Below are positions 9,590 to 21,523 of a stretch of 64,000 nt of DNA, piece after piece. Source of the stretch: Terebella lapidaria (lineage: Eukaryota > Annelida > Polychaeta > Terebellida > Terebellidae); the NCBI GenBank assembly GCA_949152475.1, contig OX424563.1, positions 23,595,001-23,659,000 of the forward strand, given 5' to 3'. A program made the position numbers and the translations under genes. The number at the start of each line of letters is the position of its first letter. The first letter of the stretch is position 1. The notes under the pieces were generated by a model. It searched no databases and was not told the DNA's origin. It was given only the letters and a program-made list of their open reading frames with translations.

Positions 9590-11345
9590 CCTGCAACCCT
9601 CAGCAATTTTTCAAGAGATCGTTGAGAAATCGTTGCGTCTTTCTGCTCATTCCCAACAGGGGTGAAGTTGTAAAAACTCGCACCTTTTCTACACTCCACT
9701 CTAATCAGCAGTATCATCAAGTGCGGCACTTTTCCCAGGCTACATAAAAGGGAGAAACGGAAACAATACGTGTGGGGTTTTTTTATCTCGTTGGGAAGTC
9801 TCGCGCAGGGGTCACGTGTTCGTTATTTGTTAACACGCACAGTGCTGAGATAAACTGCAAACACATTACAATCTGATTTGAAGGTGCAACGTGGAATATA
9901 AATGTCTCTATCATGAGTAAAACAAAGGGGGGGGGTTGTTACGCATCAGGCTCTGTTGTTCTCCTGTTACTGTACATGTATGTTATGGTTACATGTTCAT
10001 GAAATCTGACAGCAATAGTTGTATTTCTGGACACACATTTTTCCGTTTTTGTTAATAGTATGTAATATTTGTCAATGTCATTACCAAAATACTTCCCAAT
10101 CATTTGCTGTTTACATTTTTATGGATACATTTGTCAAAAATTGCAGATATTATCAACAATATATTGTCAGAAAGACATATTATGCGGCTGGCATTCGGCA
10201 ATGATCATAAACCATAATATACAGCCACATTTGGTTCCTGTATCATTCTTAAACATGACAGCATTTTGTTATCATCATCATTACCGATGATATCCAATCT
10301 CTGCTGGGCATTTGGTTGAAAGCTCGTACGGCGATTTTATGTCGTTTAATTCCCGAGGAGATCACTGTTCGATTTCGCCATGTCGATAAATTTTACTTTT
10401 CCTGCCAAACGGTACATTTGGAGAGTATTAATTCAACACCAGGCCAGTGGTGTTTCTTCCTGTGCGCGATAGAGAGCGAATTGAGAAAACGTGTTGCAGG
10501 CTCGAGCATCTCCATTGGCGATCTATAGCCCGCCGGAATTAGAAATAAATCTATCTCATTAAGTCCGACAAATGAGATCCCTAATCAAATTGTGTCTGCC
10601 TCATGATGTCCCATCTGATTCCGGGGAAGAATTAACTTGTAATATTGACGCCAAAAGTGGCGCCAGAAATTGTCCGCCCTGAGCATGCTTTTGGACCATG
10701 GTTGAACATTGTTATTCATGAATGGATTGATTGTGAACATGGTTACTCAAGTTTATACACTAATGCTCAAAATGGTTGTTACATGCTTGATCGAGTGCAT
10801 TTTCTCATAGTTTGGACCTGTTTTGTTACCCTTGAAATGGTTCGAACATCCTTAACGTTTGGAATTATACTCTTCTGGCTCTTGTTCTATCCCTGAGCAA
10901 AATCTGAGTGAAAATATCGAAACATTTATTCCGTTCAATAGAGGAGTGTTAAGAGGTCCACATACAAAGGCCTGGGTTCATTAAATTTCTTCGATCCAAT
11001 GCTTGCACTTCAATCAAATGCTTGCATATCGTGATGCTGGACTGCACATATATTTGTTCGTCAGTGGGATCACACCATATGACTTGCCCACCCATTAGAA
11101 CATAGGCCTATTGTCGACACTGCGTGAACGCGTCTCTTTTGTAAACGATGGCTGTGTATATGACATGAAAATGGGACTCAAATAAAAATTACATCAGTGC
11201 TAGACATATCAGGATTCCTGATGGAATACCCCTTTGGGGTTCCATGGATTCCCCCCTACACCCCCTGGCTCCACAGTTATACCGTGAACCACGTGCGTGG
11301 GGTTATAGGCGGATGAAACGGAGGAGAGGGGGTAGCGGAGCTGTG

Positions 11346-11426
11346 TTACACAATGAAATCATCACCCAGCTCAGTGAGACAAATGGATTCCGGGTCGGGA
11401 TCGTCGCTTGGTGCATCTGTTTCCAT
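11346..11426 (-). other. Short conserved open frame (26 codons), U1
   Basis: On the minus strand an ATG-led frame starts METDAPSDDPDPESICL and ends DDFIV-stop. It is acidic and sits in the best-kept part of the unit. About 100 nt upstream (minus direction) is CCGTCGCCATCTTCAC, a YY1-like start-region word, followed by ATGGTAAGA, a possible splice donor. It could be the remnant of a captured gene 5' end or simply a conserved non-coding block. Confidence 0.25.
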
Positions 11427-13221
11427 AATCACATGGAAATTGTTTCATCTCGGGGCTTTTCGCCACGCGAAATCTCTAGATTTCCGTTCTCACTTTCTTA
11501 CCATTGCGGATCGACTTAATTAATAAGTGAAGATGGCGACGGGACATTGCTCATTGTATTTATGTAAGAATCAATCTATTACCACCAATAGTCAGATTTT
11601 GATGATGCCAATAACAAACGTAATACACAACATTTTTTGTTATGTATTACAAGTGTTATTTGTTACAAGTGTTATGTTGGGGACTTAGTAAACAACAAAA
11701 TAACTTTGATTAAAGTTAGATATATGTTTGACAACGACACCGGGTGAAACTTCGGCAAACAATATTATTTTATAATCTAAAAATTCGATGTTTGATGTCC
11801 AAACATCTTGAAAAGTGTTAAATTAAAATTGAATTTAGGCTCTTGCTTTGAGAACTAGCATTTATATTTATGATATCCTATCTATGTCTGAATATTCATG
11901 TCGTATATACTCATTCCATCTCGACGCAGAATCCCCACCCCAAAACCACATACACAGTATGAAGCACATGAAAGTGTCTTCTGGCCACAGGGGGCACACG
12001 TCGCCCACGAAATTGCCAAGTGTCGACGATATTGAGATAGATGTATGTAGGGTCAAAGTCCCTTGTCTCCAAATTTCAACAGAATTTCAATATGGGGTAT
12101 TAAAGTTCTTGGAACAGTCCCTTTGTGCTGGTGTGACTGTGTGGCTTGCAATATACTTACGCATACTTATACAAAACACCACTTTGCACAAATGTATATT
12201 CATAGAAAATTATTAGTGTACATATTGATGGCATTTGGGTGTCCTTTCATTTTGGCATGTTTTTCACACAAAATTGCACAGCTGACAAAATTCGGTCATA
12301 AATAAGAAGCTTATGCTTGAATGTGCATGTACACTATCACACACCTTCTGACATGGTGTTTCTATCACAACAAATTGTTCAAAGATTATGATGATCTTAT
12401 GACAAACAGTTGCCATATAAATCTGAAAATTTGGCCGCCTGGAGACGATCGTACCCCCCCCCCCCCCCACCTTCCTCCTTCAGCTTCGCTTTTGATTTGT
12501 CCGATGCCACGACATTACGACCGAAATCATTGTTATGCAGTTTAATTCCAGTGAGGATTACTCTTCGATTCGGAATGGCCTATAAATTCCCGACCTTTTA
12601 TTAAGTGTGGTCTTCTCATTTGGCATTATTTCATTGGAAGAGATGGGTGAGAAAAAGACATCGGTTACTCCGCTGTTCACTCAATCTAGAATAGCCAGCA
12701 GTGGAAGGCAACTTGGCGAAAAAGAGAAAAAGGAAGAAAACGACCGGAGCATTCAGACCTCTGATCTATAGCCCGCCGGAATTAGAAATAAATCTATCTC
12801 ATTTAGTCCCGACAAATAAGGGCCCTAATCAAATTGTGTCTGCCTCATGATGTCCCATCTGATTTCACAGCGAGTTGCATTCGGCTTTTGACGTGAAAAA
12901 CAGAACAGAAGGCAGGAAAAGACCGCTAACCAAGTAATACTGGTATGTTGTGATTTCGGTATTTATATCTGTTGTTTGTTGAGTTTGATTATAATTGTTA
13001 TTTTTTATTATGTGGTATTTTCAGACTCAAAGTTCAGATTACATGATGATGATGTATATCATAACAAAAAATAGGCTATGCAATGATCACAGACAGACGT
13101 TTAAAACATGAAAATACATTGTAGTTATCTCACTTTCCCAAGTGAGGGGTACTCAGTCACGCATTTGTGTAGGAGTGCATCATTTTTTTGATACTACACT
13201 CTTTGTTAAGGCAAGATAACT

Positions 13222-13295
13222 GGGTCAGTTTCTAGGTAGTTTGAAGCGCATGTCTAGTAAACAGGAGATGCTGGGTTCGATTATGAGCAGAACTT
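13222..13295 (+). pseudogene. Decayed third tRNA-Thr copy, U1
   Basis: Matches tRNA-Thr from TAGGTAGTTTGAAGCGCATG through TCTAGTAAACAGGAG and GGGTTCGATT. The acceptor stem is not closed (GGGTCAG against AGAACTT). The same locus is present in U2 to U5. Confidence 0.65.
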
Positions 13296-13464
13296 AGTGA
13301 AAACGCTTTTTTAGAATTTTTATCAGTCGGTATTTAGAGATTAGAATTTTTAATAGTCGGTATGTAGAGATTACAATTCTCCTTCTTCGTTAAGTAGAGA
13401 TAAAGCTCATTAGCTACTGACTCCATTGTTCCGCAGATGTCTATAACAAAGTTATAAACCTGTG

Positions 13465-13720
13465 GGAGGTGTTGTAATATTATATAATCATATTATATAA
13501 TCATTTTATATAATCATATTATATATTCATAATCATATTATTTATAATATAATAATATTATAATATTACAGTCTCATCCAATCTAGTCTATCCATTTCTA
13601 CTTTTAAACACATAACCACAACCATTTCACCATTATATAAACACATTATCATATAATACAATATTATAATATTATAGTCTCATCCAATCTAGTCTATCCA
13701 TTTCTATTTTTAAACACAAA
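13465..13720. repeat. AT-rich minisatellite with duplicated flank
   Basis: Repeats of TATATAATCAT and relatives. The word CAATCTAGTCTATCCATTTC occurs twice (about 13577 and 13688), showing a roughly 110-bp duplication in this unit only. A one-copy version is in U3 and U4. Confidence 0.6.
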
Positions 13721-14032
13721 GTCAAATTTTTCATGTTCGTTACCTTAAGTGCCCCGGAAAATAATGTAGAAATTCTACTTTCGTTTTTTATTTCTGTTTT
13801 AATTTATTATTTTTTGTTTACAAAACTTTTCATTTTTATGTTCTTCTTTTGTGCATACACACCATTTTCCCTGTGTTATCTTATTTTGGAGGACCACAAT
13901 GTAAATAAGTTTCTTTGAGACTTTCTTGTGTTATCCTCGTACATTCATGTGTCAGTATTCTACTTCCACTGCATATGGATTTACCGAATAAATCACATCA
14001 AATCAAAAAGATCGCTGCAGAGATCACTCGAA

Positions 14033-14127
14033 GTTATCCACTTCGTGCTCGGTGCATGTCAAATTATAAACCTCGTTGCTTCAAGGCTCGGTCTATAATT
14101 TTGACATGCACCTCAACTCAGTAGATA
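14033..14127. repeat. Foldback repeat, U1 copy
   Basis: Arms GTGCATGTCAAATTATA and TATAATTTTGACATGCAC around a short centre. Better-kept copies at 25853-25945 and 31872-31964 have GCTTCGCGGC in the centre. Probably a small foldback transposon fixed in the ancestral unit and absent from U2, U5 and U6. Confidence 0.55.
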
Positions 14128-14560
14128 ACTATTACTCATCTCGAGGTAGAAGTCCTTATCTAAAAGACAGTGATACATGGTAGACTCCTGCACTCAGTGT
14201 ATCGGCAGTGGGGTAGAAACCTAATTCACCATGCCACTCCGAATCTGTCATGAGCTACAAATATCCATCAATGCCAACACCGGAAAATCCCATTGTTCCC
14301 ATGGGAACAAACCATATACCAGTTGCTGAATATCACCAAATCTCACAGAAAAAAAAAATGGTTGGATGGTGTTAAGGCAAGTTCCCGCACAGGATTACCT
14401 CTTTATCTATCTTATTGTATTATCAATGATTGGCCCAGTAAACGAACAAATGTGATATCCGACAGCTGGAAATATCAAGCTCTCTTTTAATAAAATGTAC
14501 TTATACATAAAAACATTTGAGTTTATTGAAGTCACCGAAGCTCGTGAGAATTTTGCAAGC

Positions 14561-14632
14561 TGCTCTGTGGCTATGTGGTTAAAGCGCCTGTCTAGTAAAC
14601 AGGAGATCCTGGTTCGATTCCCAGCAGAGCCT
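14561..14632 (+). pseudogene. tRNA-Thr(AGT) pseudogene, U2
   Basis: 72 nt. The first base is T, so the first acceptor pair is lost, and one G is missing from the T stem (CTGGTTCG in place of CTGGGTTCG). The D region reads GGCTATG. The anticodon arm is intact. A T9 run follows at 14642. Confidence 0.75.
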
Positions 14633-15168
14633 AGTGGGGCATTTTTTTTTAGTATTTTCATCCTGGGTACATTCAAGTCAACAATGGTCTGAACATTTGA
14701 TTGTATTCACAAGCAAGTACAACAAAATATTCGCTGGTTAGAGAGTGGCAAACAATGTGAATGTTTATTCTGATCACAGCTTTTCAAGTCAATTTAGATC
14801 TGAACATTCTCCCTCACTGCAGCATAATTTGCTCTGCGGCCTTGCTTTGTTCTTGTTTGCAGTCTCATTTTTGGTGTACATGTACATAATCAAATGACAT
14901 TAACCGTGGATGAATGAAGAAAAATCCTCGAAAAATATAGCCTCGAACAAGTCCTGATAATTAGGTCAGTTCCGAGCTGTTAGTACTTGCCACTGACATG
15001 TTCATTAAGTGATCTTCAATTGATTATTCACAGAAAAGTACACCCCCATTTAGTCACATCAAATAGCATGATGAGTTTACTTTTCGGTGGATGAGTCATC
15101 TACGGAATTCCACAGACGACATGCCTGTCTTCATATCACTTTTGGGACCGTATGTGACCCTTTTGGGA

Positions 15169-15320
15169 CCCTCAGATAAGACCTACCCTTTTGCCACAAA
15201 ATTAAGGTCTTTTCTAAGGGGATGTGTTATTAGAGGGGTTCATTTACATGTTAAAGTCATTCTAGCGCCACAAGAAGAAGTCTTCACAGAGTCTTTCTTG
15301 AGGAGGGTCTTATCTGAGGG
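15169..15320. repeat. 152-bp inverted-repeat segment in U2
   Basis: Perfect 15-bp arms CCCTCAGATAAGACC (15169-15183) and GGTCTTATCTGAGGG (15306-15320). It stands where the other units have the minus-strand tRNA and about 1 kb around it. It is either a small mobile element or the scar of a rearrangement. Confidence 0.45.
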
Positions 15321-15418
15321 AGACCACTGTACACAAATGAACCAGTTCCTGTTATGAGCTAGCATCCCTTTGTTAAACATTAGCCACCAAAGCAAAACAG
15401 GGATACATTTGTAGGTGT

Positions 15419-15428
15419 GCGCATGCGC
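15419..15428 (+). promoter_or_regulatory. NRF1-like site, U2 (E-boxes lost)
   Basis: GCGCATGCGC is kept, but the E-box before it is missing and the one after it reads CACTTG. This matches the other signs that U2 is degraded in this part. Confidence 0.35.
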
Positions 15429-18400
15429 GGGTGCTTGCTTCCATTCAGTGGCACTTGCTTGCAACTCTCTGCAATTTCCAAGAGATCGTTGAGAAATCGT
15501 TGCTCATTACAAACGGTGTGAAGTTGTAAAAACTCGCACCTTTTCAACACTCAGCTCTGATCAGCAATATCATAAAGTGCGGCACTTTTCCCAGGCTACA
15601 TAAAAGGGAGAAACGGAAACAACACATGTGGGTTTTTTTATCTGGTTGTGAAATCTCGCGCAGTGGTCACGTGTTCGTTATTTGTTAACACGCATACTGC
15701 TGAGATAAACTCTCAAACACATTACAGCCTGATTTGAAGATACAACTTGGGATATAAATGTCTCTATCAGGAGCAAAACGAATGGGGGCGGGGTTGTTAC
15801 GCATCAGGCTCAATTGTTCTTCTGTTTTTGTCAATGTATGTTATCGTTAGATGTTCATGAAATCTGAGAGCAATAGTTGTATTTCTTACACCCTTTCATA
15901 TTTTCACGTTATTGACAATAGCAGTAACGTCTGTCATTGTCATTACCAAAATACGTCCCAATCGTTTGCTTTTCATAAGAATACATTTTGTCGAGAATTG
16001 CAGATACGTATCAGCAATATAGTTTCAGAAAGACATACCATTAGGCTGGCATTCGGCAATGACCATAAACTATAATATACAGCCACATTTGGTTCCTGTA
16101 TTATTCTTAAACATGACAGCATTTCAGTATCATCATCATAGCCGATGACTTCCAATCTCTGCTGGGCATTTAGTTGAAAGCTTGTACGGCGGATCTCATT
16201 AAGTCCGACAAATATGAGCCCTAATCAAATTGTATCCGCCTCATGATGTCCCATCTGATTCTGGGGAAGAATTAACTTGTAATATTGACACCAAAAGTGG
16301 CGCCAGAAATAGTCCGCCCTGAGTATGCTTTCGACCATGGTTGAACATTGTTATTCATGAATGGATTGATGTTGAACATGATTACTCAAGTGTATACACT
16401 AATGCTCAAAATGGTTGTTACATGCTTGATCGAGTGCATTTTCTCATAGGTTGGACCTGTTTTGTTACCCTTGAAATGGTTCGAACATCCTTAACGTTTG
16501 GAATTATACTCCTCTGGTATTGTTCTATCCCTGAGCAAAATCTGAGTAAAAATATCGAAACATTTATTCCGTTCAATAGAGGAGTGTTAAGAGGTCCACA
16601 TACAAAGGCCTGGGTTCATTTAATTTCTTCGATCCAATGCTTGCACTTCAATCAAATGCTTGCATATCGTGATGCTGGACTGCACATATATTTGTTCGTC
16701 AGTGGGATCACAACATATGACTTGCCCACCCATTAGAACATAGGCCTATTGTCGACACTGCGTGAACGCGTCTCTTTTTGCAAACGATGGCTGTGTATAT
16801 GACATGAAAACGGGATTCAAATAAAAATTGTGTCAGTGCTAGACATCTCAGGATTCCTGATGGAGTACTCCTTTGAGGTGTAGAGTCGGGTTAAACCTGT
16901 TTCCATGGATGCCCCCTACACCCCCTGGCTCCACAGTTATACCGTGAACCGCGTGCGTGGAGTTATAGGCGGATGAAACGGAGGAGAGTGGGTAGCGGAG
17001 CTGTGTTACACAATGAAATCATCACCCAACTCAGTGAGACAAATGGATTCCGGGTCGGGTCTTTGCTTGGTGCATCTGTTTCCATAATCACATGGAAATT
17101 GTTTCATCTCGGGGCTTTTCGCCACGCGAAATCTCTAGATTTCCGTTCTCACTTTCTTACCATTGTGGATCGACGTAATTCATACGTGAAGATGGCGAGG
17201 GGACATTGCTCATTGTATTTATGACACAAGTGTTATGTTGGGACTTTAGTAAACAACAAAATACCTTTGTTTAAAGTTAGATATATGTTTGACAACGACA
17301 CCGGGTGAAAAAACTTCGGCAAACAATAATATTTTATAATCCAAAAATTCGTTGTTTGATGTCCAAACATCTTGAAAAGTATTAAATTAAAACTGAAATT
17401 AGGCTCTTGCTCTGAGAATTAGCATTTATATTTATGATATCCTATCTATATCTGAATATACATGTCGTATATACTCATTCCATCTGGACGCAGCATCCCC
17501 ACCCAAAACCACATACACAGTATAAAGCACATGACAGTGTCTTCTGGCCGCAGGGGGCACACGTTACCCACGAAATTACCGAGTGTCGACGATATTGAGA
17601 TAGATGTATCTAGGATCAAAGTCCCTTGTCTCCAAATTTCAACAGAATTTCAATATGGGGTATTAAAGTTCTTGGAACAGTTCCTTTGTGCTGGTGTGAC
17701 TGTATGGCAGGCAATATACTTATGCATACTCATACAAAACACCACGTCTTTGCACAAATATATTTTCATAGAAAATTATTAGTGTACATATTGATGACAT
17801 GTTGGTATCCTCTCATTTTGGCATGCTTTTCACATAAAAATTGCACAGCTGACAAAATTCGGTCATGAATAAGAAGCATATGCTTGAATGTGCATGTACA
17901 CTATCACACACGTTCTGACAGGGTGGTCTATCGCAACAAATTGTTCAAGGATCATGGTTATCTTATAACAAAAAGTTACCATATAATACTGAAAATTTGG
18001 CCGTCTGGAGAAAATTTGAGAGAAGATCGTCATTCCCCCTCCCCCTCCCACACACATACGCCTTCGCTTCATTTCGTCCGACGCCACAACATTACGACCG
18101 AAATCATTGTTATGCGGTTTAATTCCAGTGAGGATTACTCTTCGATTCGGAATGGCCTATAAATTCTCAACCCTTTTATTAAGTGTGGTCTTCTCGTTGT
18201 GCATTAATTCATTAAAAGAGGTCGGCGAAGAAAAGACATCGGCTCCTCCGCTATTCACTCGGTCAAGAATAGCCCGCAATGGAGGGAGAATTGGCAAAAA
18301 AGGGGAAAAGAAAGAAAACGACCGAAGCATTCAGACCTCTGATGTATAGACCGCCGGAATTATAAATGAATCTTTCTCATTTAGTTCCGACAAATAAGGG

Positions 18401-18662
18401 CCCTAATCAAATTGTGATTTCGGTATTTATATCTGTTGTTTGTTGAGTTTGATTATAATTGTTATTTTTATTATGTGGTAATTTCAGACTCAGAGTTCAG
18501 ATTACATAGAACATGTATATCAATAAAAATAGGCTATGCAATGATCACCGACAGACGTTTAAAATATGACAATACATTGTAGTCACTCTCACTTTCCTGA
18601 GTGAGAGGTGCTCAGTCACGCATTTGTGTGGGAGTGCGTCTTTTTTGTTGAGGAAAGATAAC

Positions 18663-18737
18663 TGGATCAGTTTCTAGGTAGTTTGAAGCGTATGTACAGT
18701 GAACAGGAGATACTAGCTTCGATTCTGAGCAGAACCT
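18663..18737 (+). pseudogene. Decayed third tRNA-Thr copy, U2
   Basis: Same locus as 13222-13295. The anticodon region reads TGTACAGTGAACAGG and the T stem is broken (ATACTAGCTTCG). Inactive. Confidence 0.6.
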
Positions 18738-19270
18738 AGTGAAAACGCTTTTTTAGAATTTCTATTAGTCGATATTTGAAGATTAGAATTATTTATAGTC
18801 GGTATACAAAGATTAGAATTTTTATTAGTCGTTATGTAGAGATATCGCTCATTATCTCGAGATAGAAGTCATTATCTGATACAGTGATACATGCACTGCT
18901 GCACTCAGTGTATCGGCGGGGGTGAAGGGTAGAAACCTAACTCACCATGCCACTTCGAATCTGTCATGGGCTACAAATATCCATCAATGTAATACACCAG
19001 AAAACCCATTGTTCCCATGGGAACAAACAATATACCAGGTGCTTAATATCACCAAATCTCTGTAGCTGTATTGGATGTATTGATGGTAATAGATTGATAC
19101 TCACATTATAATATATCTTATTGTATTATCAATGATTGACCCAGTAAATGCAAAAAAATGTTATATCCGACAGCTGGAAAAATAAATAAAGCTCTCTTGT
19201 AATGAAATGTACTTACATAAGAACATTTGAGTTTATTGAAGTCACCGAAGCTCGTGAGAATTTTGCAAGT

Positions 19271-19343
19271 GGCTCTGTGGCTTAGTGGTTAAAGCGCCTG
19301 TCTAGTAAACAGGAGATCCTGGGTTCGATTCCCAGCAGAGCCT
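19271..19343 (+). tRNA. tRNA-Thr (anticodon AGT), U3 plus
   Basis: Intact 73-nt cloverleaf: GGCTCTG/CAGAGCC acceptor, CCTGT/ACAGG anticodon stem, loop CTAGTAA and T loop TTCGATT. The D region reads GGCTTAGTGG, shared only with 37934. Discriminator T. A short T4 run lies about 15 nt on. Confidence 0.9.
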
Positions 19344-19984
19344 ATTGGGCATCCTTATTTTACTACTTTCATCCTGAGTACATTTAAGTCAACAATGGTC
19401 TGAACATTTGATTGTATTCACAAGCAAGAACAATAGAACATTCGCTGGTTAGAGAGTGGCAAACAACATGAATGTTTATTCTGATCACAGCTTTTCAAGT
19501 CAATTGAGCTCTGAACATTTTCACTTACTGCAGCATAATTTGCTCTGTAGCCATGTTTTGTTCTTGTTTGCAGTCTCATTTTTTGTGTACATGTACATAA
19601 TCAAATGACACTAACCATGGATGACTGAAGGAAAATCCTCGAAAAATATAGCCTCGAACAAGTCCTGATAATTAGGTCATTCACGAGCTGTTAGTACTTG
19701 CCACTGACATGTTCACTATGTGATCTTCAATTGATTATTCACACAATGCACAGAAAAGTACAACCCATTTAGTCACATCAAATAGCATGATGAGTTTACT
19801 TTTCCGTGGATGAGTCATCAACGGAATTCCACAGACGACATGCCTGTCTTCATATCACTTTTGGGACCGTATGTGGTATGCCGTATGTCGCCTATGGAAT
19901 TCCATATTTACAAGAAAAAGGTGCAGTAAAAACCGATCTTTTTTCGTCTAAATGGCTAAATTCGTCAAAAAACTAACTCCAACC

Positions 19985-20057
19985 AGGCTCTGCTGGGAAT
20001 CGAACCCAGGATCTCCTGTTTACTAGACAGGCGCTTTAACCACTTAGCCACAGAGCC
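19985..20057 (-). tRNA. tRNA-Thr (anticodon AGT), U3 minus
   Basis: Intact 73-nt cloverleaf on the minus strand, with the D region GGCTAAGTGG. A T6 terminator lies 12 nt past the 3' end (19967-19972 on the plus strand). It faces the 19271 gene across 641 bp. Confidence 0.9.
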
Positions 20058-20509
20058 ATGATACATGTAAATGTCCATTTGACTGCAATCATAACTGTTT
20101 GTGTCATATAGCATCAGGCCTGAATGGTGTTCTTTATAAACATTAGTACTCGGGAAAATACCGTTGTCAAGTGATGCAGGACAATCGGTCATTCTTGTTT
20201 TAAAAACATTCAGAAAATTTAAACATTAACTCACATGCTGTTTCACATTCCATTCTTTATGTTGAATCAAACCATATTCAAGCGATCAAGGTGAATTTTG
20301 GCACAATTTTCAAAATGAACTGGTGAGGAATTTGGCAACAAACTTCCAACAACACCGAAAACACGTCCGCAATGTTTGCCGCAAAGACATCTGCAACAGG
20401 CGACGAATTAATGCATGTACACAAATGAACCAGTTCCTGTTATGAGCTACATCCCTTTGTTAAGCATTACCCACCAAAGCAAAACAGGGATACATTTATC
20501 AGGAGCGCT

Positions 20510-20558
20510 CACGTGTTTTGCGCATGCGCGGGTGTTTGTTTTCATTCAGTGGCACGTG
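20510..20558 (+). promoter_or_regulatory. E-box / NRF1-like / E-box cluster, U3
   Basis: CACGTG 20510-20515, GCGCATGCGC 20520-20529 and CACGTG 20553-20558. Same order and spacing as U1. ACATAAAAGGG follows about 155 bp on. Confidence 0.45.
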
Positions 20559-21049
20559 CCTGCAACCCTCTGCAATTTTTCAAAATATCGTTGAGAAATC
20601 GTTGCGTCTTTCTGCTCATTCCAAACGGGGGTGAAGTTGTAAAAACTCGCACCTTCTCGAAACTCGACTCTGATCAGCAATATCATAAAGTGCGGCACTT
20701 TTCCCAGGCTACATAAAAGGGAGAAACGAAAACAACACGTGTGGGTTTTTTTTTATCTCGTTGTGAAATCTCGCGCAGTGGTCACGTGTTCGTTATTTGT
20801 TTTCATGCATAGTGCTGAGATAAACTCTCCAAACACATTACAGCCTGATTTGTAGGTGCACCGTGGGATATGAATGTCTCTATCAGGAGTAAAACAAAGG
20901 GGAAGAGAAGATTGTTACACATCAGACTCTATTGTTCTCCTGATTCTGTACATGTATGTTATGGTTACACTTTCATGAAATCTGAGAGTAATAGTTGTAT
21001 TTCTGCACACACTTTCATATTTTCCCGTTAGTGATAATAGTATGTAACA

Positions 21050-21523
21050 TATGGCGCCCCGTTCGTGCCACAAAAAAGAGAATTTCTTTTTTTTCTAACT
21101 CATACGTATGAGATAGTATCTCATACGTATGAGTTACTAAGTCATACATATGAAATAAAAAGTCATATGTATGAGATAAAAGTCATACGTTTGAGATACT
21201 AAGTCATACGTATGAGAAAATAAGTCATACGTATGAGATACTATCTCATACGTATGAGATACTAAGTCATACGTATGAGATAATAAGTCATACGTATGGG
21301 ATAGTATCTCATACGTATGAGTATGTCATAGTATCTCCTACGTATGACTTAGTATCTCATACGTATGACTTAGTATCTCCTACGTATGTCATAGTATCTC
21401 CTACGTATGACTTAGTATTTCATACGTATGTGTTAGTATCTCCTACGTATGACTTTTTATTTCATACCTATGAGATAAATAAAAAATAACTTCCCTTTTT
21501 GCTGGCATGAACGGGGCGCCATA
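21050..21523. mobile_element. MITE with palindromic satellite core, U3 copy
   Basis: Terminal inverted repeats of about 21 bp begin TATGGCGCCCCGTTCGT and match at the other end with one mismatch. GTAACA is duplicated at 21044-21049 and 21524-21529; units without the element (U1, U2, U4, U5) have related sequence there without the insert. The core (about 21098-21475) is a run of near-21-bp repeats built on the palindrome TCATACGTATGA, with linker CTAAG or TAGTATCTC. The linker direction flips near 21310, so the whole core is one large inverted repeat. Confidence 0.85.

Larger units (their letters stand above)
7450..14560 (+). repeat. Array unit U1 (oldest-looking, left edge)
   Basis: First unit of the tandem array. 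The left edge is set where 7450-7671 begins to match the segment before the plus-strand tRNA in other units (for example 14350-14560). It is diverged and altered: between the tRNA and 8930 it holds extra decayed tRNA copies, an AATT-flanked hairpin element and a retroposed tRNA half. It has lost the segment carrying the minus-strand tRNA. From 8930 on it runs parallel to the later units: promoter-like cluster 9541-9589, GCCAAAAGTGGCGCC near 10650, and the conserved block 11060-11540. Confidence 0.8.
14561..19270 (+). repeat. Array unit U2 (short)
   Basis: About 4.7 kb. It has a decayed plus-strand tRNA and lacks the minus-strand tRNA segment. In its place, after the word CTTTTGGGACCGTATGTG near 15155, is a 15-bp inverted-repeat piece (15169-15320). 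It also lacks the AT-rich minisatellite and foldback found in U1, U3 and U4. Its last part (about 17860-19270) is near-identical to the end of U5. Confidence 0.8.

Noticed and set aside
11848-12216. Repeated 100-150 codon frames inside each unit (for example 11848-12216, 23311-23682, 30082-30417, 42728-43036)
   Set aside because: They vary in length and start between units, overlap open frames on the other strand, and show no motif. They are chance frames carried along by duplication.
21098-21475. Possible CRISPR-like array from regular short repeats
   Set aside because: Repeats are palindromic and contiguous with no unique spacers, inside a transposon with terminal repeats in an animal genome.
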